From: Rudaea cellulosilytica DSM 22992
GTDB taxonomy: Bacteria; Pseudomonadota; Gammaproteobacteria; Xanthomonadales; Rhodanobacteraceae
NCBI RefSeq assembly: GCF_000378125.1
Contig: NZ_KB899241.1
Span: forward strand, 1,091,652 to 1,155,651
Reading direction: 5' to 3'
Length of the DNA: 64,000 nucleotides
Position numbers and translations under genes: made by a program. This document shows, piece by piece, positions 35,616 to 43,154 of the stretch. Under the pieces are notes generated by a model. That model was not told where the DNA came from. It saw only the letters and a list, made by a program, of their open reading frames with translations, and ran no database searches. Position 1 is the stretch's first letter. Each line of letters begins with the position of its first letter.

Positions 35616-37948
35616 GCCGCGGCGCCATCGCAAATCGCTGGTTGCTGCTCGGCGCCTGGATTTTCGCCCTCGCCGCGCTCGGTTTTGTCGTTCAGCGCAG
35701 CCTCGTTGTCACCAGTGATCTGCGCGCCTTCATGCCGCCGCCGCGCAATACGGACCAGAAGCTGCTGCTCGATCAGATCGGCGAGGGGCCGGCATCGCGC
35801 CTGTTGTTGCTCGAAATCGCGGCGAAGCAGGAGTCGTTCGAGCACTTTGCCGAGCTCAGCCGCGGCCTCGCCCAGGCGCTGCGCGGAGACCCGCATTTCA
35901 CCCGCGTGCTGAACGGCGAGGTTGACCTCACTGCACTTGATCCGGCGCTGCTGCCGTATCGCTACCTGTTATCTCCAACGCTCGATGCGCAGCCGCTCGA
36001 TGCCGATTTCCTGCGCGATGAATTGCACCAGCGCGTCGAAGACCTGGCCTCGCCCGCGGCGGGCATGCTGAAGCCGTGGCTCGCGCGCGACCCGACCCTG
36101 GAAATGCTCAAGCTCGCGCAGCGCTGGACGCCGGCCAAGGCACCGCAGATGCGCGACGGCGTGTGGGTGGCGCCCGACGGTGGCGCGCTGCTGCTCGTCG
36201 AAACCGCTGCACCGGCGTTCGATCCGGCGGCGCAGGGCGCGGCGATCGATGCGCTGCGCGCGAAGTTCGACGCGTTGGCCGACAGCAAGCAAGCGCACTT
36301 GGAAATCAGCGGACCGGGTTACTTCAGCGTGCTCGTCAATGCGAACACGCGCGCCGAAGCCGAGTGGCTCAGCGCCATCGGCACGCTTGCATTCGCCGTT
36401 CTGCTGCTCCTCGCCTACCGTCATCCGGGCGTGTTGCTTTCGGCCGCGCTGCCGATCGCCAGTGGCGCGCTCGCCGGCATCGCCGCTACCGTGTTCGTAT
36501 TCGGGCCGATTCACGGCATTACGCTTGCGTTCGGCTTCACCCTGCTCGGCGTCGCCCAGGAATATCCGTTGCGCCTGCTCAGCCACCGGCGCGCGGGTGT
36601 CAGCGCGCAGGAAAGCCTCGCCGGCGTCTGGTCGCTGTTGCGCCTGGCGATCGCCTCGGCTTGCATCGCCTATCTCGCCTTCTTCGCCTCGGGCGTGACC
36701 GGGCTGCAGCAGCTCGCTGTGTTCACGATCGCCGGCTTGATCGTCGCCGGTTTCGTCACCCGCGCCCTGTTGCCCGCAGTTCTGCCCGAGCGCTTCACCG
36801 ATGTGGCCGACTCTGCGTGGCTGGAAAAACTACGGATCACGCTCGACGCGGCGCCGCGTCTGCGCGTGCTGCCGTGGCTGCTGCTCGTGCTCGCCTGTGC
36901 CGCGATCGGCTTTGCGCCGACGCCGCTGTGGCAGAACGATCTCGCCGCGTTGACACCGGTGCCGCCGCAGCTGTTGCAGCGCGAAGGCGAGCTGCGCGCC
37001 GCGCTCGGCGCTCCCGATGTGCGCTACCTGCTCCTGCTCGACGCGGCGGATGCCGACGGCGTGCTCGCCTTGTCGGAGAAAATTTCTCCACGAGTGGAAA
37101 AGTGGATTGCCGACAAGCTCGTCGACGACGTCGAATTGCCAAGCCGCTGGTTGCCGAGTCTCGGCACGCAGACCGCACGTCAGGCGAAGCTGCCCGACCG
37201 CGTCACGCTGCAGGCCGCGCTTGACCACGCCTCGCAGGACAGCGAATTCCAGCCCGACCTGTTCGTCCCATTCCTCGATGACGTCGAAGCTGCACGCAAA
37301 TTGCCTCCACTGACACCAAAAACGTTTGGCGCCTCGCTGCTTGGCGCGCGGCTCAATGCGATGCTGGCTGAACGCGACGGCCGCGGCCTGGGCCTCGCCA
37401 CGCTCAGCGGTGTGCACGACGCAGATGCGCTGGCGAAGGCAGTCGCGCAACTCGGCGACAACGTCAGGCTGCTCGACTTGAAGGGCGCCTCCGAATCGCT
37501 AGTCGCTGATTACCGTGCGCGCATCGGCATCGCCCTGCTCGTCGCACTAGCGCTGCTCGCCGTCGCCGTCGCCCTCGCCTTCCGCGATCTGCGCCGCGCC
37601 TGGCACGTGATCGCGCCGATGTCGCTCGCCACCCTGCTCGCGCTCGCGATGCTGCGTCTTGGCGGCGTGTCGCTGTCGCTGTTCCATCTCGTCGCGTTGA
37701 CCCTAGCCGCCGGCCTTGGCCTGCACTATGCGCTGTTCTTCGAACGCCGCGTCGACGATCCGGCCGAAGCGCGCCGCACCCTGCACGCCACCTTGGTCTG
37801 TGTCGTCTCCGCCGTATTCGTGTTCGGGCTGCTCGCGACGTCGAGCGTGCCCGTGCTGCGCGCGATCGGGCTGACCGTGGCGCTCGGCGTCGCCTTCCAT
37901 TTCTGCCTGTCGACGATCATGGCGAGGAATTCGCAGCATGATCGTTAA
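35612..37948 (+). CDS. MMPL-family exporter of pigment locus
   Basis: 778-residue RND-superfamily (MMPL) transporter with two repeats of one plus five helices and two large periplasmic domains. TTG start in a TTGA overlap with the LolA-like gene. Transmembrane blocks are near 10-30, 250-375, 400-420 and 640-770. Where MMPL proteins often carry GxxxDY in the fourth and tenth helices, the first repeat here reads GVAQEYPLRLLSH and the second GLGLHYALFFERR, so the proton-relay acid may differ. In xanthomonadin clusters the equivalent exporter moves the polyene lipid outward. Confidence 0.86.
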   Translation: MSRGAIANRWLLLGAWIFALAALGFVVQRSLVVTSDLRAFMPPPRNTDQKLLLDQIGEGPASRLLLLEIAAKQESFEHFAELSRGLAQALRGDPHFTRVLNGEVDLTALDPALLPYRYLLSPTLDAQPLDADFLRDELHQRVEDLASPAAGMLKPWLARDPTLEMLKLAQRWTPAKAPQMRDGVWVAPDGGALLLVETAAPAFDPAAQGAAIDALRAKFDALADSKQAHLEISGPGYFSVLVNANTRAEAEWLSAIGTLAFAVLLLLAYRHPGVLLSAALPIASGALAGIAATVFVFGPIHGITLAFGFTLLGVAQEYPLRLLSHRRAGVSAQESLAGVWSLLRLAIASACIAYLAFFASGVTGLQQLAVFTIAGLIVAGFVTRALLPAVLPERFTDVADSAWLEKLRITLDAAPRLRVLPWLLLVLACAAIGFAPTPLWQNDLAALTPVPPQLLQREGELRAALGAPDVRYLLLLDAADADGVLALSEKISPRVEKWIADKLVDDVELPSRWLPSLGTQTARQAKLPDRVTLQAALDHASQDSEFQPDLFVPFLDDVEAARKLPPLTPKTFGASLLGARLNAMLAERDGRGLGLATLSGVHDADALAKAVAQLGDNVRLLDLKGASESLVADYRARIGIALLVALALLAVAVALAFRDLRRAWHVIAPMSLATLLALAMLRLGGVSLSLFHLVALTLAAGLGLHYALFFERRVDDPAEARRTLHATLVCVVSAVFVFGLLATSSVPVLRAIGLTVALGVAFHFCLSTIMARNSQHDR

Positions 37949-38369
37949 GGCAGACTGGGAATATTTGATTCCGCATCGTGGCGCGATGAGTCTGCTCGAC
38001 AGCGTCGTCGATTGGGATGACGAGCACATCCATCTGACCGCGATCTCACACACGCACACCGACAACCCGCTGCGCAGCGATGGCCTGCTGCGCGCAGTGC
38101 ACTTGTGCGAATACGGCGCGCAGGCGATGGCCGTGCATGGCGGCCTGTTCGCGCAGCGCGAAGGCAAGGTTGCGGCGCCGGGTCTGCTTGTCTCGCTGCG
38201 CAGCGTGCGCCTGCATGTCGCGCGCGTCGACGAGCTGCCCGGCCCGCTCGACGTGCACGCAATCAAGCTGCTCGATGGCGGTGCGAGCTGGCAATACGAA
38301 TTCCGCGTCGAGCATCGAGGCCAGGTGCTCGCCGAAGGTCGCGCGGCGGTGATCCGCGCCGCGCCCTGA
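37938..38369 (+). CDS. ApeP-like 3-hydroxyacyl-ACP dehydratase
   Basis: 143-residue hotdog protein that overlaps the exporter by 11 nt. It has the ApeP-type N-terminal block WEYLIPHRGAMSLLDSVVDWD and the central helix LCEYGAQAMAVHGGLFAQREG. In characterised clusters ApeI and ApeP are hotdog dehydratases acting on extending aryl-polyene chains. It is the second dehydratase of this locus, although no ketosynthase is present to supply substrates. Confidence 0.84.
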   Translation: MIVKADWEYLIPHRGAMSLLDSVVDWDDEHIHLTAISHTHTDNPLRSDGLLRAVHLCEYGAQAMAVHGGLFAQREGKVAAPGLLVSLRSVRLHVARVDELPGPLDVHAIKLLDGGASWQYEFRVEHRGQVLAEGRAAVIRAAP

Positions 38370-38374
38370 CGAAA

Positions 38375-38773
38375 TCAGGCGTTGCCGAGACTGGCGGTGC
38401 GTGCGGCGAGGAGACGCCCGAGGTAATGCCAGGCGAGGATTCCCGCGCCGATGCAGAACGGAATCAGCGCGAACTGCCTGCCAGTGACGCCGTGCCACAG
38501 TGCGGTTTCGTCGAACTCGAAGAATTCTGCGATCATCCACCACGCGTTCGCCGTGATCCAGAACACCACGGCAAGGTTGTGCGCGAGGTCCTCACGCTGA
38601 TGGCGCGCGCGCCAAGTGATGAAGATCGCCGCGCCGAGCGTCGGCACGATCATGATCATGCCGAGTGTGCGCCACATCAGGCACCAGCTGATGTCCTTGA
38701 CCAGCCAGAACACGATATGCAGATTCTCCGTGCGCCGGTGTGCCAGCGGGATGGAGTACATAGGTGTGGACAT
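38375..38773 (-). CDS. Small membrane protein of unknown function
   Basis: 132-residue hydrophobic protein, encoded against the direction of the surrounding pigment genes. Three hydrophobic stretches: about 27-53 (DISWCLMWRTLGMIMIVPTLGAAIFITW), 66-86, and 100-118. It is rich in Trp and aromatic residues (WFLVKDISWCLMWRTL, NAWWMIAEFFEFDE). ATG 38773 is a clear start. No family was recognised. It is squeezed between ApeP and FabG genes with only 5 nt to the ApeP stop. It could be an inserted unrelated gene. Confidence 0.65.
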   Translation of the reverse strand: MSTPMYSIPLAHRRTENLHIVFWLVKDISWCLMWRTLGMIMIVPTLGAAIFITWRARHQREDLAHNLAVVFWITANAWWMIAEFFEFDETALWHGVTGRQFALIPFCIGAGILAWHYLGRLLAARTASLGNA

Positions 38774-38860
38774 GGCGGTTCCTGTTCCCGGCAGCCGGTG
38801 TGCGATAAAGGTTCAAGGCCAGCGTAATTGGCCGGAGCCGCGCTGTGCAAGAATGTCTGC

Positions 38861-39607
38861 ATGACAGAGAACGCTATGCATGCAAAGCCACGCCGCGCCC
38901 TCGTCACCGGGGCCAGCGGCGACATCGGCGTGGCAATCTGCGCGGCGCTCGCCGATGCGGGCCATTTCGTCTATGCACAGGCGCATGCGAATCCGGCGCG
39001 CGCGCAGACGGCGATCGACGAAATCCACAAGAACGGCGGCGCAGGCGAAGTGCTGACGTTCGATATCGTCGACGCCGCGGCGACGCGCGCGGCGATCGAG
39101 GCGAAGCTTGAATCCGGACCGATCGACATCCTCGTGCACAATGCCGGCATCCACGACGATGCTCCTCTGGCGGGCATGAGCGAGGCGCAATGGCATCGCG
39201 TGATCGATGTGTCGCTGCACGGGTTCTTTCATGTGACGCAGCCGCTGATGCTGCCGATGGCGCGGGCGAAATTCGGGCGTATCGTCGCGGTGTCGTCGGT
39301 CGCCGCGCAGCTCGGCAACCGCGGCCAGGTCAACTACGCGGCGGCGAAGTCGGCGCTGCACGGCGCGGCGAAATCGCTGGCGCGCGAAATGGCTTCGCGT
39401 GGGGTCACGGTCAACGTGGTCGCGCCGGGCGTAGTCGCGGGGCGTCTTACCGACGCGGCATTCGACGCCGCGCAGATCCGCCAGCTTGTCCCCGCCGGGC
39501 GCGCGGGCCGACCCGAGGAGGTCGCCGCGCTGATCGCGTTCCTGTGCTCGGATGCGGCCGGCTACGTCAATGGTCAGGTCATCGGCGTCAACGGCGGCAT
39601 GGCCTAG
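38861..39607 (+). CDS. 3-oxoacyl-ACP reductase (FabG/ApeQ-like)
   Basis: SDR-family NAD(P)H-dependent ketoreductase, 248 residues from ATG 38861. An in-frame ATG at 38876 would remove five residues. Rossmann motif TGASGDIG, NAG in HNAGIHDD, and the catalytic Ser-Tyr-Lys (VSSVAAQ and NYAAAK) with the substrate tail VNVVAPGVVAGRLTD. In aryl-polyene clusters such a reductase acts on the 3-oxo intermediates. The stop codon TAG overlaps the first bases of the second repeat element. Confidence 0.85.
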   Translation: MTENAMHAKPRRALVTGASGDIGVAICAALADAGHFVYAQAHANPARAQTAIDEIHKNGGAGEVLTFDIVDAAATRAAIEAKLESGPIDILVHNAGIHDDAPLAGMSEAQWHRVIDVSLHGFFHVTQPLMLPMARAKFGRIVAVSSVAAQLGNRGQVNYAAAKSALHGAAKSLAREMASRGVTVNVVAPGVVAGRLTDAAFDAAQIRQLVPAGRAGRPEEVAALIAFLCSDAAGYVNGQVIGVNGGMA

Positions 39608-39750
39608 AACCTGTCCTTAAAGCTACTGCGCTCGATAATTTGCGCGCCGGCGGTGCTCGGAATCCTCGTGTACACCTGAGCACACTCCGGTTCCTGCGCT
39701 CCGGCGTCGCGCAAATTCTCTTCGCTCGCTACGCTTTAAGGGCAGGTTCT
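39606..39750. repeat. MITE-like palindromic repeat, copy 2
   Basis: 145-bp element. The left end AGAACCTGTCCTTAAAG (39606-39622) pairs with the complement of CTTTAAGGGCAGGTTCT at the right end (39734-39750), with one mismatch. The interior is nearly identical to copy 1 at 32604-32742 (CTACTGCGCTCGATAA, GCGCGCCGGCGGTGCTCGGA, CTTCGCTCGCTACG). No coding capacity. It follows the FabG stop codon directly. Confidence 0.85.
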
Positions 39751-39786
39751 TGGGGTGCCCGCCTTCCGCGCGAAGGGACTCGCCGC

Positions 39787-39792
39787 TATACT
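39787..39792 (+). promoter_or_regulatory. Candidate -10 for the cytochrome c gene
   Basis: TATACT lies 80 nt upstream of the GTG start of the cytochrome gene; the -35 is not convincing. A 5-bp hairpin (39840-39853, CCGGC-TGTG-GCCGG) followed by TTTTT sits in the resulting leader and could act as a leader terminator, but this is speculative. Confidence 0.35.
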
Positions 39793-39872
39793 TTGCGGCC
39801 TTGTGCATGGCCCGTCGCCGTGCGGATCGTTTCCCTCGGCCGGCTGTGGCCGGTTTTTACAGGTATTGACCC

Positions 39873-40403
39873 GTGACCAATCCCGTTACCGACGCCGACC
39901 GGACCTTCCTCAAGCACTTTTCGCAGCTGATCGGCTTTCTCGTCGTGGTCATGTTCGCGCTGATCGGCGTGGCGCTGTATCTGTATTCAAAGAATCCGCC
40001 GCCGACCAATCCCTCGCATGTCGACGAAGTGCAGCAGCGCATCGCGCCCGTCGGCGGCGTCTATGCCGGCGACACCGGCAAGGCCGCGCTCGCCGAGGCG
40101 CAGGCCGCAGCGGCCAAGGCCGCGGCTTCGCAGGTCGCCTACGGCGGCACCACCGACGGCAAGACGATCTTCGGCAACCTGTGTCAGACCTGCCACACCA
40201 ATGCCGCGACCGGTGCACCGGTGATTACCGACAAGGGCGAATGGGCACCGCGCGTCGCCCAGGGCCTCGACACGCTGGTCAAGCACGCAACCGAGGGTTT
40301 CACCGGCAAGAAGGGCGTGATGCCGGCGCGTGGCGGCAATCCGTCGCTGAGCGATGCGCAGGTCAAGGCCACGGTCGAGTGGATGGTTAGTCAGGTAAAG
40401 TAG
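39873..40403 (+). CDS. Membrane-anchored cytochrome c (c5-type)
   Basis: 176-residue protein starting at GTG 39873. It has a short cytoplasmic N-terminus and one transmembrane helix (about 16-38). A periplasmic Ala/Pro-rich linker follows, then a single c-type heme motif CQTCH near residue 107. The second axial Met would be in KKGVMPARGG. This is the cytochrome c5 family layout, an electron carrier to terminal oxidases. It is the next gene after the pigment locus and the second repeat. Confidence 0.9.
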   Translation: MTNPVTDADRTFLKHFSQLIGFLVVVMFALIGVALYLYSKNPPPTNPSHVDEVQQRIAPVGGVYAGDTGKAALAEAQAAAAKAAASQVAYGGTTDGKTIFGNLCQTCHTNAATGAPVITDKGEWAPRVAQGLDTLVKHATEGFTGKKGVMPARGGNPSLSDAQVKATVEWMVSQVK

Positions 40404-40405
40404 GC

Positions 40406-40443
40406 GTTATTGCCGACAGGCTTCGCCTGCAGCAATAACTTTC
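40406..40443. terminator. Bidirectional hairpin terminator
   Basis: An 8-bp perfect stem GTTATTGC/GCAATAAC (40406-40413, 40432-40439) with an inner AGGC/GCCT stem, followed by TTTC, lies just past the cytochrome stop and between convergent genes. The minus-strand side also has a short T-rich stretch. Confidence 0.65.
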
Positions 40444-40471
40444 GCCGTTCGAGCGGCAGCTTTGCCGCCGC

Positions 40472-41092
40472 TCAACGCCGAGGAACGGGGCGGTTCTTGA
40501 TTCTGTTGCGGTCGTTGTGGAACGATTTCGCGAAAGCGATCAGATCCGGAAAAAATTCCTCGAATCCTGCATCCAGCAGCTGCGCATTTCCCCACAGTGC
40601 CGGTCCCGCTTCGGCCAGCGGATTCGCATGCCGTAAACGGCTGCCGACGCCGACCAACACTTTTTCGATCATCTCTTGTCGTGCATATGTAATGAACAGT
40701 CCGTTCGCGCGCATGTACGCCGCGAAGCGCAGGAGGTCGGGCGGCAGCCAGTGGCGATTCTCCTCGACCAGACGCAACGCTCGTTCGGACACGGCGTCGA
40801 TCGCCTCGTCGTGAGCATAGTCGCCCCAGCGCCGCGCGAGCGCATGATCGAAATAGATGTCGATGAGAATGCCGGCAAAGCGGCGCCATGGCGGATCGAA
40901 GGCTTCGCGCAGGCGCGCGACGACCGCGTGGCCGTCCGTGTAGCTGTCGATCTTACGATGCAGAGCGATGCCATCGCGCACGCCTTCGCGCCATGCCGAG
41001 TCGGGCGCGCCGCGATGGAAGTCCGCGAGCAGGCCACCGAGCTGCAGGTCGGGATCGCGGCCGGCGAGGAAGACGTGAGCGAGGTGGTTCAT
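40472..41092 (-). CDS. acpH: ACP phosphodiesterase (AcpH family)
   Basis: Hydrolase of the DUF479/AcpH family, 206 residues, that removes the 4'-phosphopantetheine arm from holo-acyl carrier protein. The conserved opening MNHLAHVFLAGRDPDLQLGGLLADFHRG is clear. Metal-type motifs are DGIALHRKIDSYTDGH near 43-58, DIYFDHALARRW near 100 and FITYARQEMIEKVLVGVGSR. Position about 1 kb past an ACP-containing pigment locus may be coincidental. It is convergent with the cytochrome gene. Confidence 0.85.
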   Translation of the reverse strand: MNHLAHVFLAGRDPDLQLGGLLADFHRGAPDSAWREGVRDGIALHRKIDSYTDGHAVVARLREAFDPPWRRFAGILIDIYFDHALARRWGDYAHDEAIDAVSERALRLVEENRHWLPPDLLRFAAYMRANGLFITYARQEMIEKVLVGVGSRLRHANPLAEAGPALWGNAQLLDAGFEEFFPDLIAFAKSFHNDRNRIKNRPVPRR

Positions 41093-41176
41093 GTACTTCT
41101 TATCCGGTCGCGCAGGCCAAAGATCAAGGCGCGCGCACCTATCCTGTCACTCCGCCTCGGCTATGATGCGCGTCCG

Positions 41177-41863
41177 ATGACGACCGCCAGCACGCCCGAT
41201 ACGTTTCCATCCGCTGCCGATACGTTCCTGCTACAGGGACCTGCAGGCGTGCTCGAAGTCGCCACCGACATGCCGACCGCGGCCGCGGCGCGCGCGGGTA
41301 CCGCCGTGATTTGCCATCCGAATCCGGTCCAAGGCGGGACGATGAGCAACAAGGTCGTGACCACGCTCGAACGCACGCTGCGCGAACTCGGTCTCGCCAC
41401 GGTGCGCTTCAATTTCCGTGGCGTCGGCAGATCGAACGGCGAATACGATCATGCGCGCGGTGAAGTCGACGACGCGCTCGCGGTCGCCGACTGGGCGCGA
41501 CGCGTGCGCCCGCAGGCGGCCTTGTGGATGGCCGGGTTTTCGTTCGGCGGCTACGTCGCAATGCGCGTGGCCGCGCAGCGCGAGACGGCGCAATTGATCA
41601 CGATCGCACCTGCAGTCAAACGCTTCCACACGGGCGAGCTCGCAGCGCCGACTTGCCCGTGGCTGATCGTGCAGGGCGAGGCCGACGACGTCGTGCTGCC
41701 CGACGAGGTGTACGCATTCGCGGCGCAGATTGCGCCGCCGCCCGATCTGATCAAGGTGGCGGACACCGGGCATTTCTTCCACGGCAAGCTGATCGAATTG
41801 CGCGGCATCGTGCAGGCACGCGTGCGCGCAAACCTGCCGCCAATGGAAGGCGCGAGCGCATGA
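41177..41863 (+). CDS. Alpha/beta-fold hydrolase
   Basis: 228-residue soluble hydrolase with HPNPVQGGTM near the oxyanion region. The nucleophile elbow is GFSFGGY (about residue 119). Asp is in EADDVVLPDEV and His in DTGHFFHGKL. The sequence resembles the small 'dienelactone/BioH-like' hydrolases found next to zapE in this order. ATG 41177 is used because upstream sequence overlaps the divergent acpH. It ends in an ATGA overlap with zapE. Confidence 0.88.
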   Translation: MTTASTPDTFPSAADTFLLQGPAGVLEVATDMPTAAAARAGTAVICHPNPVQGGTMSNKVVTTLERTLRELGLATVRFNFRGVGRSNGEYDHARGEVDDALAVADWARRVRPQAALWMAGFSFGGYVAMRVAAQRETAQLITIAPAVKRFHTGELAAPTCPWLIVQGEADDVVLPDEVYAFAAQIAPPPDLIKVADTGHFFHGKLIELRGIVQARVRANLPPMEGASA

Positions 41864-42966
41864 ACAAAGCCGCAGGGACGCAGGCCGGCACGCCCAGCGC
41901 GCTTTACGCGCAAGGCGTGGCCGACAAGCGTTGGGAGGACGATCCCGCACAGCGCACCGTGCTCGTGCAGCTCGACCGCATCCAGGCCGAACTGATCGCC
42001 GCGGAAAAGACCAAGTGGTGGCAGCGCCTGCGCGCGACGCCGCCGGTGAGAGGCCTGTACCTGTACGGCTCGGTCGGGCGCGGCAAGACATTTCTCGTCG
42101 ACCTGTTCTTCGAGTCGCTGCCGTTCGAAGCCAAGTTGCGCCGGCATTTTCATCGCTTCATGCAAGAAGTGCATGCTGAATTGCACCGGCTCAAGGGCCA
42201 CGAGGATCCGCTCGTCGCGGTCGCCGCGCATTTCGCCGCCGAGGCGCGTGTGTTTTGCCTCGACGAGTTCTTCGTCACCGACATCGGCGATGCAATGATC
42301 CTCGGCAATCTGCTCAAGCATCTGTTCGCGCGCGGCGTCACCCTGGTCACGACCTCGAATATCGTGCCGAAGGAGTTGTACAAGGACGGCCTGCAGCGCG
42401 AGCGCTTCTTGCCGGCGATCGAACTGCTCGAGAAGAACTGCGAGGTAGTGAATCTCGATGCACAGCAGGACTATCGCCTGCGCGCGCTGACCCAGGCGGG
42501 CGTCTACTTCACGCCGCTGGGCGACGCTGCTGAGCGTGAACTGGCGGCCTGTTTCGAGCGCATCGCGCCCGAGCCGCCGCCGGCTGCGACTGCGATCGAG
42601 ATCAACGGCCGCGACATTCCGCTCAAGCGCGCCGGCGACGGCACGATCTGGTTCGAATTCGCTGCGCTCTGCGAAGGCCCGCGCGCGGTCGCCGACTACA
42701 TCGAGATCGGCAAGAGTTTCCACACCGTGCTCGTCTCGAACGTGCCGCAGTTCGTCGATTTTTCCGCGAGCGAGGATGCGGCGCGGCGCTTCGTCAACCT
42801 CGTCGACGAATTCTACGACCGTGGCGTCAACCTTGTGCTCTCGGCCGCAGTGGAGATTACCGAGCTGTACCGCGGTCGCCGCCTGAAATTCGAGTTCGCC
42901 CGAACCGAAAGTCGCCTGATCGAAATGCAGAGCCGGGAATATCTTGCCGGTGGCCATCGGCATTGA
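41860..42966 (+). CDS. zapE: Cell division protein ZapE (AFG1-like ATPase)
   Basis: 368-residue P-loop ATPase that affects Z-ring constriction in E. coli. Walker A GSVGRGKT at about 70-77, Walker B VFCLDEFFVTD at about 130, then HLFARGVTLVTTSNIVP and the C-terminal LVDEFYDRGVNLVLSAAVEITELY. This matches AFG1/ZapE proteins throughout. It is translationally coupled to the upstream hydrolase. Confidence 0.94.
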   Translation: MNKAAGTQAGTPSALYAQGVADKRWEDDPAQRTVLVQLDRIQAELIAAEKTKWWQRLRATPPVRGLYLYGSVGRGKTFLVDLFFESLPFEAKLRRHFHRFMQEVHAELHRLKGHEDPLVAVAAHFAAEARVFCLDEFFVTDIGDAMILGNLLKHLFARGVTLVTTSNIVPKELYKDGLQRERFLPAIELLEKNCEVVNLDAQQDYRLRALTQAGVYFTPLGDAAERELAACFERIAPEPPPAATAIEINGRDIPLKRAGDGTIWFEFAALCEGPRAVADYIEIGKSFHTVLVSNVPQFVDFSASEDAARRFVNLVDEFYDRGVNLVLSAAVEITELYRGRRLKFEFARTESRLIEMQSREYLAGGHRH

Positions 42967-43154
42967 AAACGGATTGCAGGGCCACGGGAATTACCCGCTC
43001 GCCGCGGCCATGACTTCCGGCCGATGGTGTTGCACCGACGATTTTTTACATACTCGGCGGTACAATAATCAGCCGTCAACGGGCTTGCCTTCAGGCTGAA
43101 ATTGCGCGAGCTTCTTTACCGGTCCCTTGCTGTTCAACTCGTTACGAGGCTCCC

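Noticed and set aside
39840-39858. Leader attenuator before the cytochrome c gene
   Set aside because: The CCGGC-TGTG-GCCGG stem is short and nothing links it to regulation.
43045-43070. TTTACA...TACAAT as a sigma-70 promoter for the RND pump, or a TetR-like TACATAC operator
   Set aside because: The hexamers are only 10 bp apart, and the TACATAC is not part of a palindrome.
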